Below, piece by piece: positions 32,954 through 42,436 of a stretch of DNA of 64,000 bases; positions within the stretch are counted from its first letter, which is position 1; each line of letters starts with the position of its first letter. Location of the stretch: the NCBI GenBank assembly GCA_002840975.1, contig PHDN01000006.1, positions 62,001-126,000 on the forward strand, in the 5' to 3' direction. The position numbers and the translations under genes are program-made. This stretch comes from Bacteroidetes bacterium HGW-Bacteroidetes-16 (GTDB lineage: Bacteria > Bacteroidota > Bacteroidia > Bacteroidales > F082). The notes below the pieces were generated by a model. It was given only the letters and a program-made list of their open reading frames with translations, ran no database searches and was not told the origin of the DNA.

Positions 32954-33880
32954 TTATTCAATTTGATAACAGGTTCCTTCTTCACTAAGGTAAGTTTCAG
33001 GAAATATTTCGCGGGCTTCGAGAAGTAACGGGTTGAGGTCTTTATAACGGGCTGAGAAGTGGCCGATCAGTAATTTGCCGACTTGTGCTTTTTGTGCTAC
33101 CAAGGCGGCCTGGCGTGCTGTGGAGTGGAATTTTTCGGTTGCAAGTTGTTCCAGCGTGCTATCAAATGTAGCCTCGTGGTAGATTAAATTCGCATGTTGA
33201 ATTTCGTTGATGATGGGTTCATAATAGGCCGTATCGGCACAGTAGGCGTAGCTTCTGGTTGAAGGGGCTTCCACTGTGATATCTTCGTGCAATAAGTTTT
33301 GCCCCTGGCCTGCATTGAATCCTTCACCCGCTTTTATCGCTTTTATTTGAAGAATGGTGGGCCGATATTGCTCGATAAAGTCTTTTTTTATCTTTCTTCT
33401 TTTTGGCTGTTCGGTAAATTTAAATCCCCAGGTGGGGATTCGGTGGTTTACCGGAAAGCATTTTATATTTAACTGTTCATCGTTTATCAAGGGTTCGCTA
33501 ATAAAATCTTCCAGGGCATAAAACTCAATGGGGAACTTAATCCTGGTGTCCGAAACCCTGAATACTTCCGTAAGGAGGGCATCAAGCGCTGCCGGAGCAT
33601 AAATAGTTAGTGGCTTCTCTCTTCCAAATAAGTGCAGTGTTGATATTAAACCAAACAGGCCGTAAAAATGATCTCCATGCAAATGACTGATCATTACATG
33701 ATCCATATTTGTTTGTTTCACATGTAATTGTACAAAGCGGTTCTGGGTGCCTTCTCCACAATCGATCAGGAAGCGCCGGTTTTCATAAGTTACTAATTGG
33801 GCCGTAAGGTTGCGGTTGTTAGTGGGGGCGGCTGAACTGTTTCCTAATATGGTGACAGAAAAAGGCTGAAATTTACTCAT
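32954..33880 (-). CDS. rnz: Ribonuclease Z
   Basis: The 308-residue metallo-beta-lactamase-fold protein has the signature SHLHGDHFYGL (HxHxDH), an upstream GNSSAAPTNNRNLTAQL, FLIDCGEGTQ, and a downstream IYHEATF and GHFSARY. It is the short form of the tRNA 3' processing endonuclease that removes 3' trailers from tRNA precursors. The exosite segment (about 140-180, with PKRRKIKK) is present. The start lies 4 nt from a TAATTTTG box, so the mRNA may be leaderless. Confidence 0.95.
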   Translation of the reverse strand: MSKFQPFSVTILGNSSAAPTNNRNLTAQLVTYENRRFLIDCGEGTQNRFVQLHVKQTNMDHVMISHLHGDHFYGLFGLISTLHLFGREKPLTIYAPAALDALLTEVFRVSDTRIKFPIEFYALEDFISEPLINDEQLNIKCFPVNHRIPTWGFKFTEQPKRRKIKKDFIEQYRPTILQIKAIKAGEGFNAGQGQNLLHEDITVEAPSTRSYAYCADTAYYEPIINEIQHANLIYHEATFDSTLEQLATEKFHSTARQAALVAQKAQVGKLLIGHFSARYKDLNPLLLEAREIFPETYLSEEGTCYQIE

Positions 33881-33884
33881 GAAT

Positions 33885-33892
33885 CAAAATTA
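33885..33892 (-). promoter_or_regulatory. Promoter box four bases before rnz start
   Basis: The minus strand reads TAATTTTG, then ATTC, then the rnz ATG. Same spacing as at tsaC (31958) and at the small secreted protein (60400). Confidence 0.45.
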
Positions 33893-33923
33893 ATGTTTTA
33901 CATGACCAGTGGAAGAACAAAGC

Positions 33924-33957
33924 AAAAAAAAATCCTTCCCGAAACGGGAAGGATTTT
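33924..33957 (-). terminator. Terminator of rpsA
   Basis: On the minus strand AAAATCCTTCCCG pairs with CGGGAAGGATTTT around a 3-nt loop and is followed by a run of T (complement of 33924-33932). It lies about 20 nt after the rpsA stop. Confidence 0.88.
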
Positions 33958-33976
33958 GAGCGATAAAAGAATCGGC

Positions 33977-36070
33977 TTATTTAACCTTGTCAGCTTTTTC
34001 TTCTTTTTCAAGATCTGTTTTTAAGTTAGCAAGCACATCCAAGTCACCAAAAGTGGTTTTTTCCAATTTTTCGGTTACTTTTTTCATGGTACGCTGTGTT
34101 TTCTGATCTTCAGCTTTTGCGGTTTCTACTTCTTTCACCTTGGCAACTCTTTGATCTTCTTCAAACAACCTTGAGTGCGACAAAATGATCTTTTTGTTTT
34201 CTTTCGAAAATTCGATTACCTGGAAATCGATCGATTCATCAGCTTTGATGTTGGATCCGTCTTCTTTTTTTAGATGACGTGTTGGAACAAATCCTTCGAC
34301 ACCATAAGGAAGGGAAACAACAGCACCTTTATCATGAATGGCCGTAACAGTTCCCTGGTGGACAGAATCAAGCGTAAAAACACCTTCAAAAATATCCCAT
34401 GGATTTTCTTCCAACTGTTTGTGACCCAGGCTTAAACGGCGGTTTTCTTCATCAACATCCAAAACAATTACTTCGATTTCTTCACCAATTTTAGTAAACT
34501 CGGCAGGATGTTTGATTTTTTTCGACCAGCTCAAGTCGCTGATATGTATCAGACCATCGACACCTTCTTCAATTTCAACAAATATACCAAAGTTGGTAAA
34601 GTTGCGCACGGAAGCCTTGTGTTTCGATCCCACGGGATATCTATCGCGGATACTACTCCACGGATCAGGCATCAGTTGTTTCATGCCCAGTGACATCCTT
34701 CTTTCTTCGCGATCGAGCGTCAAAATAACGGCCTCTACTTCGTCTCCTACTTTGAGGAAATCCTGAGCAGTCCGCAGGTGTTGCGACCATGACATTTCAC
34801 TCACGTGTGTAAGACCTTCAACGCCGGTGGTGATTTCAACGAATGCTCCGTAATCAGCCAACACCACTACTTTACCTTTAATTTTATCACCTACCTTAAG
34901 TTCTGTGTCGAGAGAATCCCATGGGTGGGGGGTCAATTGTTTTAATCCAAGTGCAATGCGTTTCTTGTTTTCGTCGAAATCGAGGATCACGACTTTCAGT
35001 TTTTGGTCGAGTTCTACCACTTCTTCCGGGTGTTTTATACGTCCCCATGACAAGTCGGTAATATGTACCAAACCATCTACGCCACCCAGGTCGATAAATA
35101 CCCCATATGAAGTGATGTTTTTGACCGTTCCTTCAAGCACCTGACCTTTTTCGAGTTTGGCTATAATTTCTGAACGCTGTTGTTCGAGTTCGTCCTCAAT
35201 GAGGGCTTTGTGCGAAACAACTACGTTTTTATAATCGTGATTGATTTTAACCACCTTAAATTCCATGGTTTTGTCAACATAAACATCGTAGTCGCGAATT
35301 GGTTTAACATCGATTTGTGAACCTGGTAAAAAGGCTTCGATTCCAAATACATCCACAATTAAACCACCTTTGGTGCGGCATTTAACATAACCGTTGATGA
35401 TTTCATCGTTATCATGCGCGGTATTGATGCGATCCCATGATTTGAGTGTGCGTGCTTTTTTATGAGAAAGAATCATCTGACCTGTTGAGTCTTCCTGATT
35501 TTCAACATAAATATCCACTTTGTCACCTACTTTCAATTTTGGATTGTACCTGAATTCATTGAATGGGACCACGCCGTCGGATTTGTATCCAATGTTGATG
35601 ACAACTTCGCGTGTGGTGATTCCAACAACGGTACCATCAATCACTTCATGCTCGGTTATTGAGCTTAAGGTATTGCTGTATATGTCCTCCAGTTTTTCAC
35701 GTTCGGTGAAGGAATAAAGATCTTGTTTTTTTCCAATGGAATCCCAGTCGAATACACCTGGAATCTGGACATGTTTTTCTTTAACTTCATCATGTAAAAG
35801 GGTGGTTGTTTCTTCCACTACTTTTTTCGAAACTTTAGCAACTACTTCAACAGGAGTTTCTTCAACTACTTCAACAGGTGTTTCTTCAGTTACTTCAGCA
35901 GGTGTTTCTTCAACTACTTCAACTGGAACATCTTCAACAACTTCAATTGGAGCATCTTCAATAACATCTTGTGATTCTGCTTGCGCTTCAGGGGCTGAAG
36001 TTTCTTCAACTGCAGCGATTTTTACTTCCGGTTCGGAAGTTTCAGAGAGGTATTTTTCTTCTACTGACAT
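33977..36070 (-). CDS. rpsA: 30S ribosomal protein S1 with acidic repeat extension
   Basis: From ATG 36070 (MSVEEKYLSE) the protein has about 697 residues; a start at 36091 would add MKHKYYY. Six S1 RNA-binding domains are visible, opening with GTVVGITTREVVINIG, GYVKCRTKGGLIVDVFG, GTVKNITSYGVFIDLGG, GKVVVLADYGAFVEI, ASVRNFTNFGIFVEIEEG and GTVTAIHDKGAVVSL. Before them is a low-complexity N-terminal stretch with about five copies of an 8-residue EETPVEVV-like unit. S1 helps mRNA binding to the 30S subunit. The -7 box at 36205-36212 implies a leader over 100 nt long, containing a palindrome. Confidence 0.95.
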   Translation of the reverse strand: MSVEEKYLSETSEPEVKIAAVEETSAPEAQAESQDVIEDAPIEVVEDVPVEVVEETPAEVTEETPVEVVEETPVEVVAKVSKKVVEETTTLLHDEVKEKHVQIPGVFDWDSIGKKQDLYSFTEREKLEDIYSNTLSSITEHEVIDGTVVGITTREVVINIGYKSDGVVPFNEFRYNPKLKVGDKVDIYVENQEDSTGQMILSHKKARTLKSWDRINTAHDNDEIINGYVKCRTKGGLIVDVFGIEAFLPGSQIDVKPIRDYDVYVDKTMEFKVVKINHDYKNVVVSHKALIEDELEQQRSEIIAKLEKGQVLEGTVKNITSYGVFIDLGGVDGLVHITDLSWGRIKHPEEVVELDQKLKVVILDFDENKKRIALGLKQLTPHPWDSLDTELKVGDKIKGKVVVLADYGAFVEITTGVEGLTHVSEMSWSQHLRTAQDFLKVGDEVEAVILTLDREERRMSLGMKQLMPDPWSSIRDRYPVGSKHKASVRNFTNFGIFVEIEEGVDGLIHISDLSWSKKIKHPAEFTKIGEEIEVIVLDVDEENRRLSLGHKQLEENPWDIFEGVFTLDSVHQGTVTAIHDKGAVVSLPYGVEGFVPTRHLKKEDGSNIKADESIDFQVIEFSKENKKIILSHSRLFEEDQRVAKVKEVETAKAEDQKTQRTMKKVTEKLEKTTFGDLDVLANLKTDLEKEEKADKVK

Positions 36071-36149
36071 GTAATAATACTTGTGTTTCATTGCCGACCA
36101 TCCGGTACTTGCGGTTGTGAAACTGGTTAGACATTTGATATTAATGCTT

Positions 36150-36172
36150 TTATGAATCTGATTCAGATTTCC
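36150..36172 (-). other. Palindrome in rpsA leader
   Basis: The minus strand reads GAAATCTGAATCAGATTC, an inverted repeat (AATCTGA/TCAGATT) inside the predicted rpsA 5' leader. It could form a small hairpin for autogenous control of S1; this is inference. Confidence 0.3.
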
Positions 36173-36204
36173 TGATCAAATCCCGGATACCTTAAAAACG
36201 GGCG

Positions 36205-36212
36205 CAAAATTA
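36205..36212 (-). promoter_or_regulatory. Promoter box of rpsA
   Basis: The minus strand reads TAATTTTG, followed by CGCCCG. It is over 110 nt upstream of the rpsA start, which leaves room for a regulated leader. Confidence 0.5.
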
Positions 36213-36272
36213 CAACAATTATTTGAAAACTAAAATTATGCCGGCAAAGATTTTATGCCGGGCTTTTTGTTT

Positions 36273-36280
36273 TATCTTTG
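36273..36280 (+). promoter_or_regulatory. Promoter box of ychF
   Basis: TATCTTTG matches TAnnTTTG, 68 nt upstream of the ychF ATG, which also has a GGAG ribosome-binding site. Confidence 0.45.
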
Positions 36281-36348
36281 CTCATGCTTTTAAAAGTAGA
36301 AAGCAAATATAACACATTGTAATTCAGTATATATAATAGGAGTACGCT

Positions 36349-37446
36349 ATGGCGCTAAACTGCGGAATCATTGGGCTGACCAATACAGGAAAAACAACTA
36401 TTTTTAATTGCATGTCGAATACCAAGGCTGAAAGCTCGAGTTATGCTTTTAGCGCGACAAAAAGTAACATTGGAGTAGTTGATGTTATCGATCCGAGGTT
36501 GGATGCACTTGATGCACTGGAACATTCTGATAGAATAATTCCGGCCTCAGTGGAAATTGTGGATGTTCCGGGTCTGGCCAAAGGTTCAAGCCATGGAGAG
36601 GGTGTGGGAAATAAATTTTTGGCTGATATCCAGCAAACGGATGCGATTATTCATGTGTTGCGCTGTTTTGATGATGAAAGCCTGCCTCATATTGAAGGAT
36701 CTGTGGATCCTGCTCGTGATATGGATATCGTTGATTTTGAACTTCAGGTGCGCGATCTTGATCTCGTAAACCGAAAAATAGTACGTACAGAGAAATTAGT
36801 AAAAACAGGTGATAAGGATGCTAAAAAGGCGCTTGAAATTCTGGAAGTTTATAAAAACCACCTCGAAAATTTTGGCAATGCCCGTACTGCACCTGTGAGC
36901 GAGGACGATACCTATGTGATACAGGATATGTTGTTGTTAACGGCCAAGCCGGTTATTTATGTGTGTAACGTGGATGCTGCTTCAGCGGTAAGGGGCAATA
37001 AGTACGTAGAACAGGTAAAAAAACAACTTGAGGGATCAAACAGCCTTATGTTGGTTATTGCCGGCGAGTTGGAAGCCGAGATTGCTGAATTGGAAGATAT
37101 GGAAGACAGGAAAGCTTTTTTGGAGGATGCCGGCTTATCAGAACCTGGTGTAAACAAACTGGTTCGTGCGGCCTACGATCAGCTGAATCTTCAGTCTTTT
37201 TTTACCGTGGGAGTAAAGGAAATAAGGGCCTGGACTATAAAAAAAGGCATGAAAGCCCCGGCAGCGGCTGGCGTTATTCACAGCGACCTTGAACGGGGAT
37301 TTATTCGTGCCGAAGTGATGAAGTATGCCGACTACATCCAATACAAAAGTGAAGCAGCGGTTAAGCTGGCGGGTAAATTTCATGTGGAAGGCAAGAATTA
37401 TGTGGTGGATGATGGTGATATTATGAACATCAGGTTTAATGTTTAA
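36349..37446 (+). CDS. ychF: Obg-like ATPase YchF/OLA1
   Basis: The 365-residue P-loop protein has an N-terminal G domain with GLTNTGKTTIFN (G1), VDVPGLAKGSSHGEGVGNKFL (G3 region), and CNVDAAS in place of a canonical NKxD, consistent with YchF preference for ATP over GTP. A coiled-coil insertion (about 130-170) and the C-terminal TGS domain (ERGFIRAEVMKYADYIQYK) follow. It associates with ribosomes and is redox-regulated in other bacteria. It is monocistronic and shares a bidirectional terminator with clpB. Confidence 0.95.
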   Translation: MALNCGIIGLTNTGKTTIFNCMSNTKAESSSYAFSATKSNIGVVDVIDPRLDALDALEHSDRIIPASVEIVDVPGLAKGSSHGEGVGNKFLADIQQTDAIIHVLRCFDDESLPHIEGSVDPARDMDIVDFELQVRDLDLVNRKIVRTEKLVKTGDKDAKKALEILEVYKNHLENFGNARTAPVSEDDTYVIQDMLLLTAKPVIYVCNVDAASAVRGNKYVEQVKKQLEGSNSLMLVIAGELEAEIAELEDMEDRKAFLEDAGLSEPGVNKLVRAAYDQLNLQSFFTVGVKEIRAWTIKKGMKAPAAAGVIHSDLERGFIRAEVMKYADYIQYKSEAAVKLAGKFHVEGKNYVVDDGDIMNIRFNV

Positions 37447-37465
37447 TCATTGCACTAAACAATAG

Positions 37466-37498
37466 AATAAAAGCAGTTCCGTCCAGAACTGCTTTTAT
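37466..37498. terminator. Bidirectional terminator between ychF and clpB
   Basis: ATAAAAGCAGTTC and its exact complement flank a 6-nt loop (CGTCCA). T-rich tails exist in both directions, so it can end the convergent ychF (+) and clpB (-) transcripts. Confidence 0.85.
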
Positions 37499-37503
37499 TT
37501 TTA

Positions 37504-40095
37504 TTACTCATTTTTAAATACCAGCTTGTCTCCTTCAGCATCTACAAGAATATGGTCGCTGCTATTGAGTTTTCCGGCAAGGATCATTTTAGAGAGTTCA
37601 TTAAGCACTTCGCGTTGGATAACTCTTTTCAGGGGACGGGCACCAAATTGCGGGTCAAAGCCAATGCGGGCCAGCCGGTCTGCTGCATTGTCGGTGAGGC
37701 TGATGTGGATGTTGTTTTTTTCCAGCATCTTCTGTACACCTTTAAACTGTAGTGTGACGATATCCCTGATTTCGTTTCTGGTCAATGGTTTAAACATGAT
37801 GATTTCGTCTACCCGGTTTAAAAACTCGGGACGGATGGTTTGGCGAAGCAGGCTGAAAACTTCTTTACGTGTTTTTTCTTCCACTTCTTCCGTATTGCTC
37901 TCGGTTAAACCGGATAGATTTTCCTGGATTATATGTGATCCGATGTTCGAAGTCATAATGATGATCGTATTTTTGAAGTCCACCAAACGACCTTTATTAT
38001 CTGTCAGTCTTCCGTCATCCAGTACCTGAAGAAGTATGTTAAATACATCCGGATGGGCTTTCTCGATTTCGTCGAGAAGAACCACGGAGTAGGGTTTCCG
38101 GCGCACGGCTTCAGTTAGTTGACCGCTTTCATCGTAACCAACATATCCGGGAGGCGCTCCAACAAGTCGCGAAACCGAATGTCGTTCCTGGTATTCCGAC
38201 ATATCAATCCGCACCATGGCGTTTTCGTTGTTAAAGAGGAAATCAGCCAGGGCCTTGGCGAGCTCTGTTTTTCCCACACCGGTTGTACCGAGAAAGATAA
38301 AGGAACCGATGGGGCGCTTTTCGTCCTGCAAACCGGCACGGCTGCGGCGGATGGCATCGGCGATCGCGGAGATGGCATCTTCCTGTCCAACCACACGTGT
38401 GTGCAACTCGGCTTCCATAGTCAGTAGTTTTTCGCGTTCGCTTTGCAGCATTCTGCTTACCGGTATGCCGGTCCATTTACTCACGATGTCAGCAATATCT
38501 TCCGCGCCTACTTCTTCGTTGATGAGTGGTTTGTCACCTTGAAGTGTTACCAGCTGTGCTTTGTAGGCATCGGTATCGGCCTGCGCCTGTTGTAGTTTTC
38601 CGTAACGAATCTCAGCAACACGGCCATAATCTCCATCCCTTTCGGCGCGTTCTGCTTCTAGTTTTAAGGACTCGATGTCTATTTTTTTCATCTGGATTTT
38701 ATCGACCAAATCTTTTTCAGCTTGCCAACGGGCACGCAGGTCAGTACGTACTTCATTCAGATTAGCCAACTCCTTGTTTATGGTTTCCAGCTTGAATTGA
38801 TCATTTTCGCGTTTGATGGCTTCTTTCTCGATTTCAAGCTGGCGTACCCGGCGGTCTGAGGTCTCCAGTTCTTCGGGCAGTGAGTTGATTTCCAATTTTA
38901 ATTTGGAAGCCGCTTCATCAATCAGGTCGATGGCCTTGTCGGGCAAAAACCGGTCGGTGATATAGCGTTGCGACAACTCTACGGCTGCCACGATAGCTTC
39001 GTCCTTGATCCTAACTTTGTGGTGGTTTTCATAGCGCTCTTTCAATCCCCTAAGAATCGAAATAGCTGAAAAGGTATCAGGCTCATTTATCATCACGATT
39101 TGGAACCGGCGTTCCAGGGCCTTATCTTTTTCGAAGAACTTTTGGTATTCTTTTAATGTGGTAGCTCCGATAGCACGCAATTCTCCCCTGGCCAGAGCAG
39201 GTTTGAGGATGTTGGCTGCATCCATGGCACCTTCCGATTGCCCGGCTCCAACCAAGGTATGTATTTCGTCGATGAACATGATGATTTCTCCATCAGAATC
39301 AATTACCTCTTTCACAACGCTTTTCAGTCGTTCCTCAAATTCCCCTTTATATTTGGCTCCTGCAATCAACGACCCCATATCCAATGAAAAGATCAACTTT
39401 GATTTTAAGTTTTCAGGCACGTCGCCATTCACGATGCGGTGCGCCAACCCTTCTGCAATGGCTGTTTTCCCCACTCCCGGCTCGCCAATTAGAATGGGGT
39501 TGTTTTTTGTACGACGTGATAGAATTTGAAGCACGCGTCTGATTTCATCATCCCGACCAATGACAGGGTCGAGTTTGCCTGAGTTGGCCAGGTCGTTGAG
39601 GTTTTTTCCATAGCGACTCAACGCGTTATACTGGTCTTCAGCACTTTGGCTGTTGGCCGTTGCGCCCTTGCGCAATTGTTTGATGGCTGCAATCAAGTCC
39701 TTTTTACTGACCTGATTGTCTTTTAAAAGGGTCTGTGCGGTACTTTTCTCCTCGAGCAGAGCCAGCAAGAGATGTTCGATAGAGATAAATTCATCATTGA
39801 ATTCTTTGAGGTATTTACGTGCGGAGTTAAGAACCTGGTTGACCTCATTGGAAAAATACGGTTCCCCACCACTCACTTTTGGGAGCGATTCGATGATTTT
39901 GACAACAGCTTGTGAAAATACTGGGAAATTAACATTCAATTTCTTGAGCAAAAACGGAGTCACATTTTCATCAGATTCGATGATTCCCTGAAGCAGGTGG
40001 ATGTTTTCAATGGCTTGATTCTGATGACTTACAGCTATCTCCCGGGCTTTCTGGATGGCCTCTTGCGATTTGATGGTGAATTGATTTAAATTCAT
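37504..40095 (-). CDS. clpB: ATP-dependent chaperone ClpB
   Basis: Read from ATG 40095 (MNLNQFTIKSQEAIQKA) the protein has 863 residues, the family length; the frame extends upstream to 40128 but without conserved sequence. Visible parts are the N-domain, AAA1 with GEPGVGKTAIAEGLA, a coiled-coil middle domain (about 405-525, rich in E, K and L), AAA2 with GTTGVGKTELAKALA, and the sensor region. It lacks the ClpA/X IGF loop for ClpP, as expected for ClpB. With DnaK it dissolves protein aggregates in the cytoplasm. Confidence 0.96.
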   Translation of the reverse strand: MNLNQFTIKSQEAIQKAREIAVSHQNQAIENIHLLQGIIESDENVTPFLLKKLNVNFPVFSQAVVKIIESLPKVSGGEPYFSNEVNQVLNSARKYLKEFNDEFISIEHLLLALLEEKSTAQTLLKDNQVSKKDLIAAIKQLRKGATANSQSAEDQYNALSRYGKNLNDLANSGKLDPVIGRDDEIRRVLQILSRRTKNNPILIGEPGVGKTAIAEGLAHRIVNGDVPENLKSKLIFSLDMGSLIAGAKYKGEFEERLKSVVKEVIDSDGEIIMFIDEIHTLVGAGQSEGAMDAANILKPALARGELRAIGATTLKEYQKFFEKDKALERRFQIVMINEPDTFSAISILRGLKERYENHHKVRIKDEAIVAAVELSQRYITDRFLPDKAIDLIDEAASKLKLEINSLPEELETSDRRVRQLEIEKEAIKRENDQFKLETINKELANLNEVRTDLRARWQAEKDLVDKIQMKKIDIESLKLEAERAERDGDYGRVAEIRYGKLQQAQADTDAYKAQLVTLQGDKPLINEEVGAEDIADIVSKWTGIPVSRMLQSEREKLLTMEAELHTRVVGQEDAISAIADAIRRSRAGLQDEKRPIGSFIFLGTTGVGKTELAKALADFLFNNENAMVRIDMSEYQERHSVSRLVGAPPGYVGYDESGQLTEAVRRKPYSVVLLDEIEKAHPDVFNILLQVLDDGRLTDNKGRLVDFKNTIIIMTSNIGSHIIQENLSGLTESNTEEVEEKTRKEVFSLLRQTIRPEFLNRVDEIIMFKPLTRNEIRDIVTLQFKGVQKMLEKNNIHISLTDNAADRLARIGFDPQFGARPLKRVIQREVLNELSKMILAGKLNSSDHILVDAEGDKLVFKNE

Positions 40096-40288
40096 TTTAT
40101 ATTTTTTTTCTGAAATAGATTCAAACATTTTTCTTTCTTTTTTGGTGCAACAAATCCGACACCAAATAGAAAAAAAGATTATTTTCGGAAGTTATGGCGT
40201 AAAAAATTTTATTTCCTGACAGGATGACTGATTATTAACTGGTTATTTAAAAAATAAAATCAATAAAAGGTCGTTTACTGAATAGTGT

Positions 40289-40296
40289 TATCTTTG
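40289..40296 (+). promoter_or_regulatory. Promoter box of CoA-binding protein gene
   Basis: TATCTTTG matches TAnnTTTG; TTTAC at 40274-40278 is near but at short spacing. It lies 37 nt before the ATG at 40334. Confidence 0.4.
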
Positions 40297-40333
40297 CCGT
40301 AGCAGATGACGTAGCTGTGATAATTCTTACTTT

Positions 40334-40696
40334 ATGACAAAAAAAACGTTGGTACTTGGGGGAAGTTTAAAACCTGAGCGTTATTCGAACAAGGCCATCA
40401 GGCTGTTGAGCGCCAATAGACATCCGGTTGTCTCCATCGGGCTTAAACCTGGCCGGGTGGGAGAGGTGGTTATCGAGACAGGATTACCCGATTTTAAGGA
40501 CATCCATACGATTACCATGTACCTGAACCCGTTGAATCAACAACCCTATTATCAGTATGTAATCAACCTGCATCCAAAACGTGTGATTTTTAATCCGGGA
40601 ACTGAAAATACGGAATTTGCGAGAAAATGCAAAGCTGCTGGAATTGAAGTTGTTGAGCATTGTACCCTGGTGATGCTCGACTCAGGAATTTTCTGA
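40334..40696 (+). CDS. CoA-binding domain protein (YccU-like)
   Basis: The 120-residue protein is a single Rossmann CoA_binding_2 domain: KTLVLGGSLKPERYSNKAIRLL, KPGRVGEVVIETGL, RVIFNPGTENTEFARKCKAAGIEVVEHCTLVML. Relatives of the YccU type bind CoA and are of unknown physiological function. It is complete and stands alone on the plus strand. Confidence 0.88.
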   Translation: MTKKTLVLGGSLKPERYSNKAIRLLSANRHPVVSIGLKPGRVGEVVIETGLPDFKDIHTITMYLNPLNQQPYYQYVINLHPKRVIFNPGTENTEFARKCKAAGIEVVEHCTLVMLDSGIF

Positions 40697-40731
40697 AACG
40701 CGTAACCATGAGCCCTGAAAATATATTTTAC

Positions 40732-40739
40732 TACCTTTG
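40732..40739 (+). promoter_or_regulatory. Promoter box of gliding-motility-type T9SS protein
   Basis: TACCTTTG matches TAnnTTTG and ends 33 nt before the ATG at 40773. It overlaps an upstream in-frame TTG, which is therefore not a start. Confidence 0.5.
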
Positions 40740-40772
40740 CACCGCATTTTTCAACCATTAGCCGGACATTTT

Positions 40773-41954
40773 ATGACCATAAAACGAAGCATATTCAGGG
40801 TCTTTCAAGTTGTTTTTAGTTTCGCTGTGGTAATATTTGCCATCTCTGCTAAAGCAGAAGTGTATTGTGAAATTTCCATTGATTCACCAATGCCGGTTTG
40901 TCCGGGGACCTATTTTGAATTAAGCGTTTTCGAAGGGCCAAACCAGGTATTCGACTGGCAACGCCAGGAGGGAAGCGGTTTCGTTACGGTAGGTAATGAA
41001 TCCATATTGGGTCTGCAATTGCAGGATAGTACCACCTTTCGGGTTATTGTTATTGATACCATTACCAACGACACCTGTCCAAGTGAATTGTTTGGAGTTG
41101 GTGTTCGTCCACTCATCCAAATTGAATTTTTTCAGCACCAGCTGACTTGTACCAATGGCGATACGACCAACGGTAGAAATGCCAAAGTGGGAGCGACTGC
41201 CTCAGGGGCGTTCCAACCTGATGAGTATCACTATTTTTGGGACGTTCTACCCCTTCAACTGGCTCCCGGGGATTCCTCATTGGCTATTGGGCTCAAAGCC
41301 CATCAGAACTATGCCATCATGGTAAAGGACAGTTATGGGTGTGCCACGCGCGACACGTTTTATACCAGGGCATACCCGAATCCGGTCATCGAAATATATA
41401 CCGAGCCTGGTGATACCGTTTACCTTCAAAACCCTTTGGTTACGTATTCGTTTGATAACCTTTCTGTTGACAGTATTCCACTAACCACCCATTCCTGGGA
41501 AATTATGGAGGGTGATACTGTTTTCTCTTCGGAATTAGATGAGCCCACCTACAAGTACAACAGTGTTGGTGAATTTTACACCTTTCTTAAAGTCGTAAAT
41601 CCTCAGGGCTGTGATACCACCTATACGACCCAGGTTACGGTAAAACCTGTAGAGTTGTTTATCCCAAATGTCTTTAGTCCCGGTAATGGAGATGGATCGA
41701 ACGACAAGTTTGAGATAACAACAGCTGATAACAAAGGAAAAGTTACGGACGAAACTTTAGGGCGTTATTATGAACAGTCGAGGTTGGTTATTTTTAACCG
41801 TTTAGGAAGAAAAGTGTTTGAATCAAACAATTATCAAAATGATTGGGAGGGCGATAACCTTCCCGATGGAGTATATTATTATGTTCTTGAATGTCATGGT
41901 GCAAAAAGTACAGATATATTTAAGGGTTCAGTCACCATCATCAGAAGTAATTAA
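40773..41954 (+). CDS. Secreted protein with CHU_C/T9SS type B sorting domain
   Basis: From ATG 40773 the protein has about 393 residues, starting with a signal peptide (MTIKRSIFRVFQVVFSFAVVIFAISAKA). It has two or three Ig/PKD-like domains (FELSVFEGPNQVFDWQR; YSFDNLSVDSIPLTTHSWEI) and ends with the gliding-motility-associated C-terminal domain: LFIPNVFSPGNGDGSNDKFEI, LVIFNRLGRKVFES, LPDGVYYYVLEC. These are T9SS type B substrates. It starts the run that continues with the DUF1573 lipoprotein, yajC, ybbR and coaE. Confidence 0.88.
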   Translation: MTIKRSIFRVFQVVFSFAVVIFAISAKAEVYCEISIDSPMPVCPGTYFELSVFEGPNQVFDWQRQEGSGFVTVGNESILGLQLQDSTTFRVIVIDTITNDTCPSELFGVGVRPLIQIEFFQHQLTCTNGDTTNGRNAKVGATASGAFQPDEYHYFWDVLPLQLAPGDSSLAIGLKAHQNYAIMVKDSYGCATRDTFYTRAYPNPVIEIYTEPGDTVYLQNPLVTYSFDNLSVDSIPLTTHSWEIMEGDTVFSSELDEPTYKYNSVGEFYTFLKVVNPQGCDTTYTTQVTVKPVELFIPNVFSPGNGDGSNDKFEITTADNKGKVTDETLGRYYEQSRLVIFNRLGRKVFESNNYQNDWEGDNLPDGVYYYVLECHGAKSTDIFKGSVTIIRSN

Positions 41955-41966
41955 AAGGAGAGAACT

Positions 41967-42416
41967 ATGAAAAATTGGATTTGGTTGATGATGTTGTTGT
42001 TTTTTATGACATCGTGCGGCAATTCGGGAACGAAAAAGATGAGTACCGATTTGGTTAACAACCCCAGTTCAGCGGAAACATCCGCTAGCGACTCACCACA
42101 GATAAAATTTGAAAAAACAGAGCATGATTTTGGCCGGATTATACAAGGCGAAAGGGTGACCTATCAGTTTAAATTCACCAATACAGGTCAATCTGATTTG
42201 TTGATTTCGAAGGTCAGCACCAGCTGTGGTTGTACTGTTGGAAAGTACCCGAAATCAACCATTGCCCCAGGCAAGAGTGATTATGTTGAAACCTCCTTCG
42301 ACAGCGGTGGACGAAAAGGAATTCAAAACAAAACAATTACTGTACTAACCAATACGCAACCCAATATTACTACATTGAGAATTAAGGCTGAAATTGTGAT
42401 GCCGGAAAATAATTAA
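41967..42416 (+). CDS. DUF1573 lipoprotein
   Basis: The 149-residue protein starts with MKNWIWLMMLLFFMTSCG, a lipoprotein signal peptide with a lipobox cysteine at 17. The mature part is a DUF1573 Ig-like fold: EHDFGRIIQGERVTYQFKFTNTGQSDLLISKVSTSCGCTVG, where the SCGCT motif is the family hallmark. A good ribosome-binding site (AAAAGGAG) precedes it. It lies 12 nt after the T9SS protein and 20 nt before yajC. Confidence 0.92.
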   Translation: MKNWIWLMMLLFFMTSCGNSGTKKMSTDLVNNPSSAETSASDSPQIKFEKTEHDFGRIIQGERVTYQFKFTNTGQSDLLISKVSTSCGCTVGKYPKSTIAPGKSDYVETSFDSGGRKGIQNKTITVLTNTQPNITTLRIKAEIVMPENN

Positions 42417-42436
42417 ACTAAATAAATTTATTCGTT

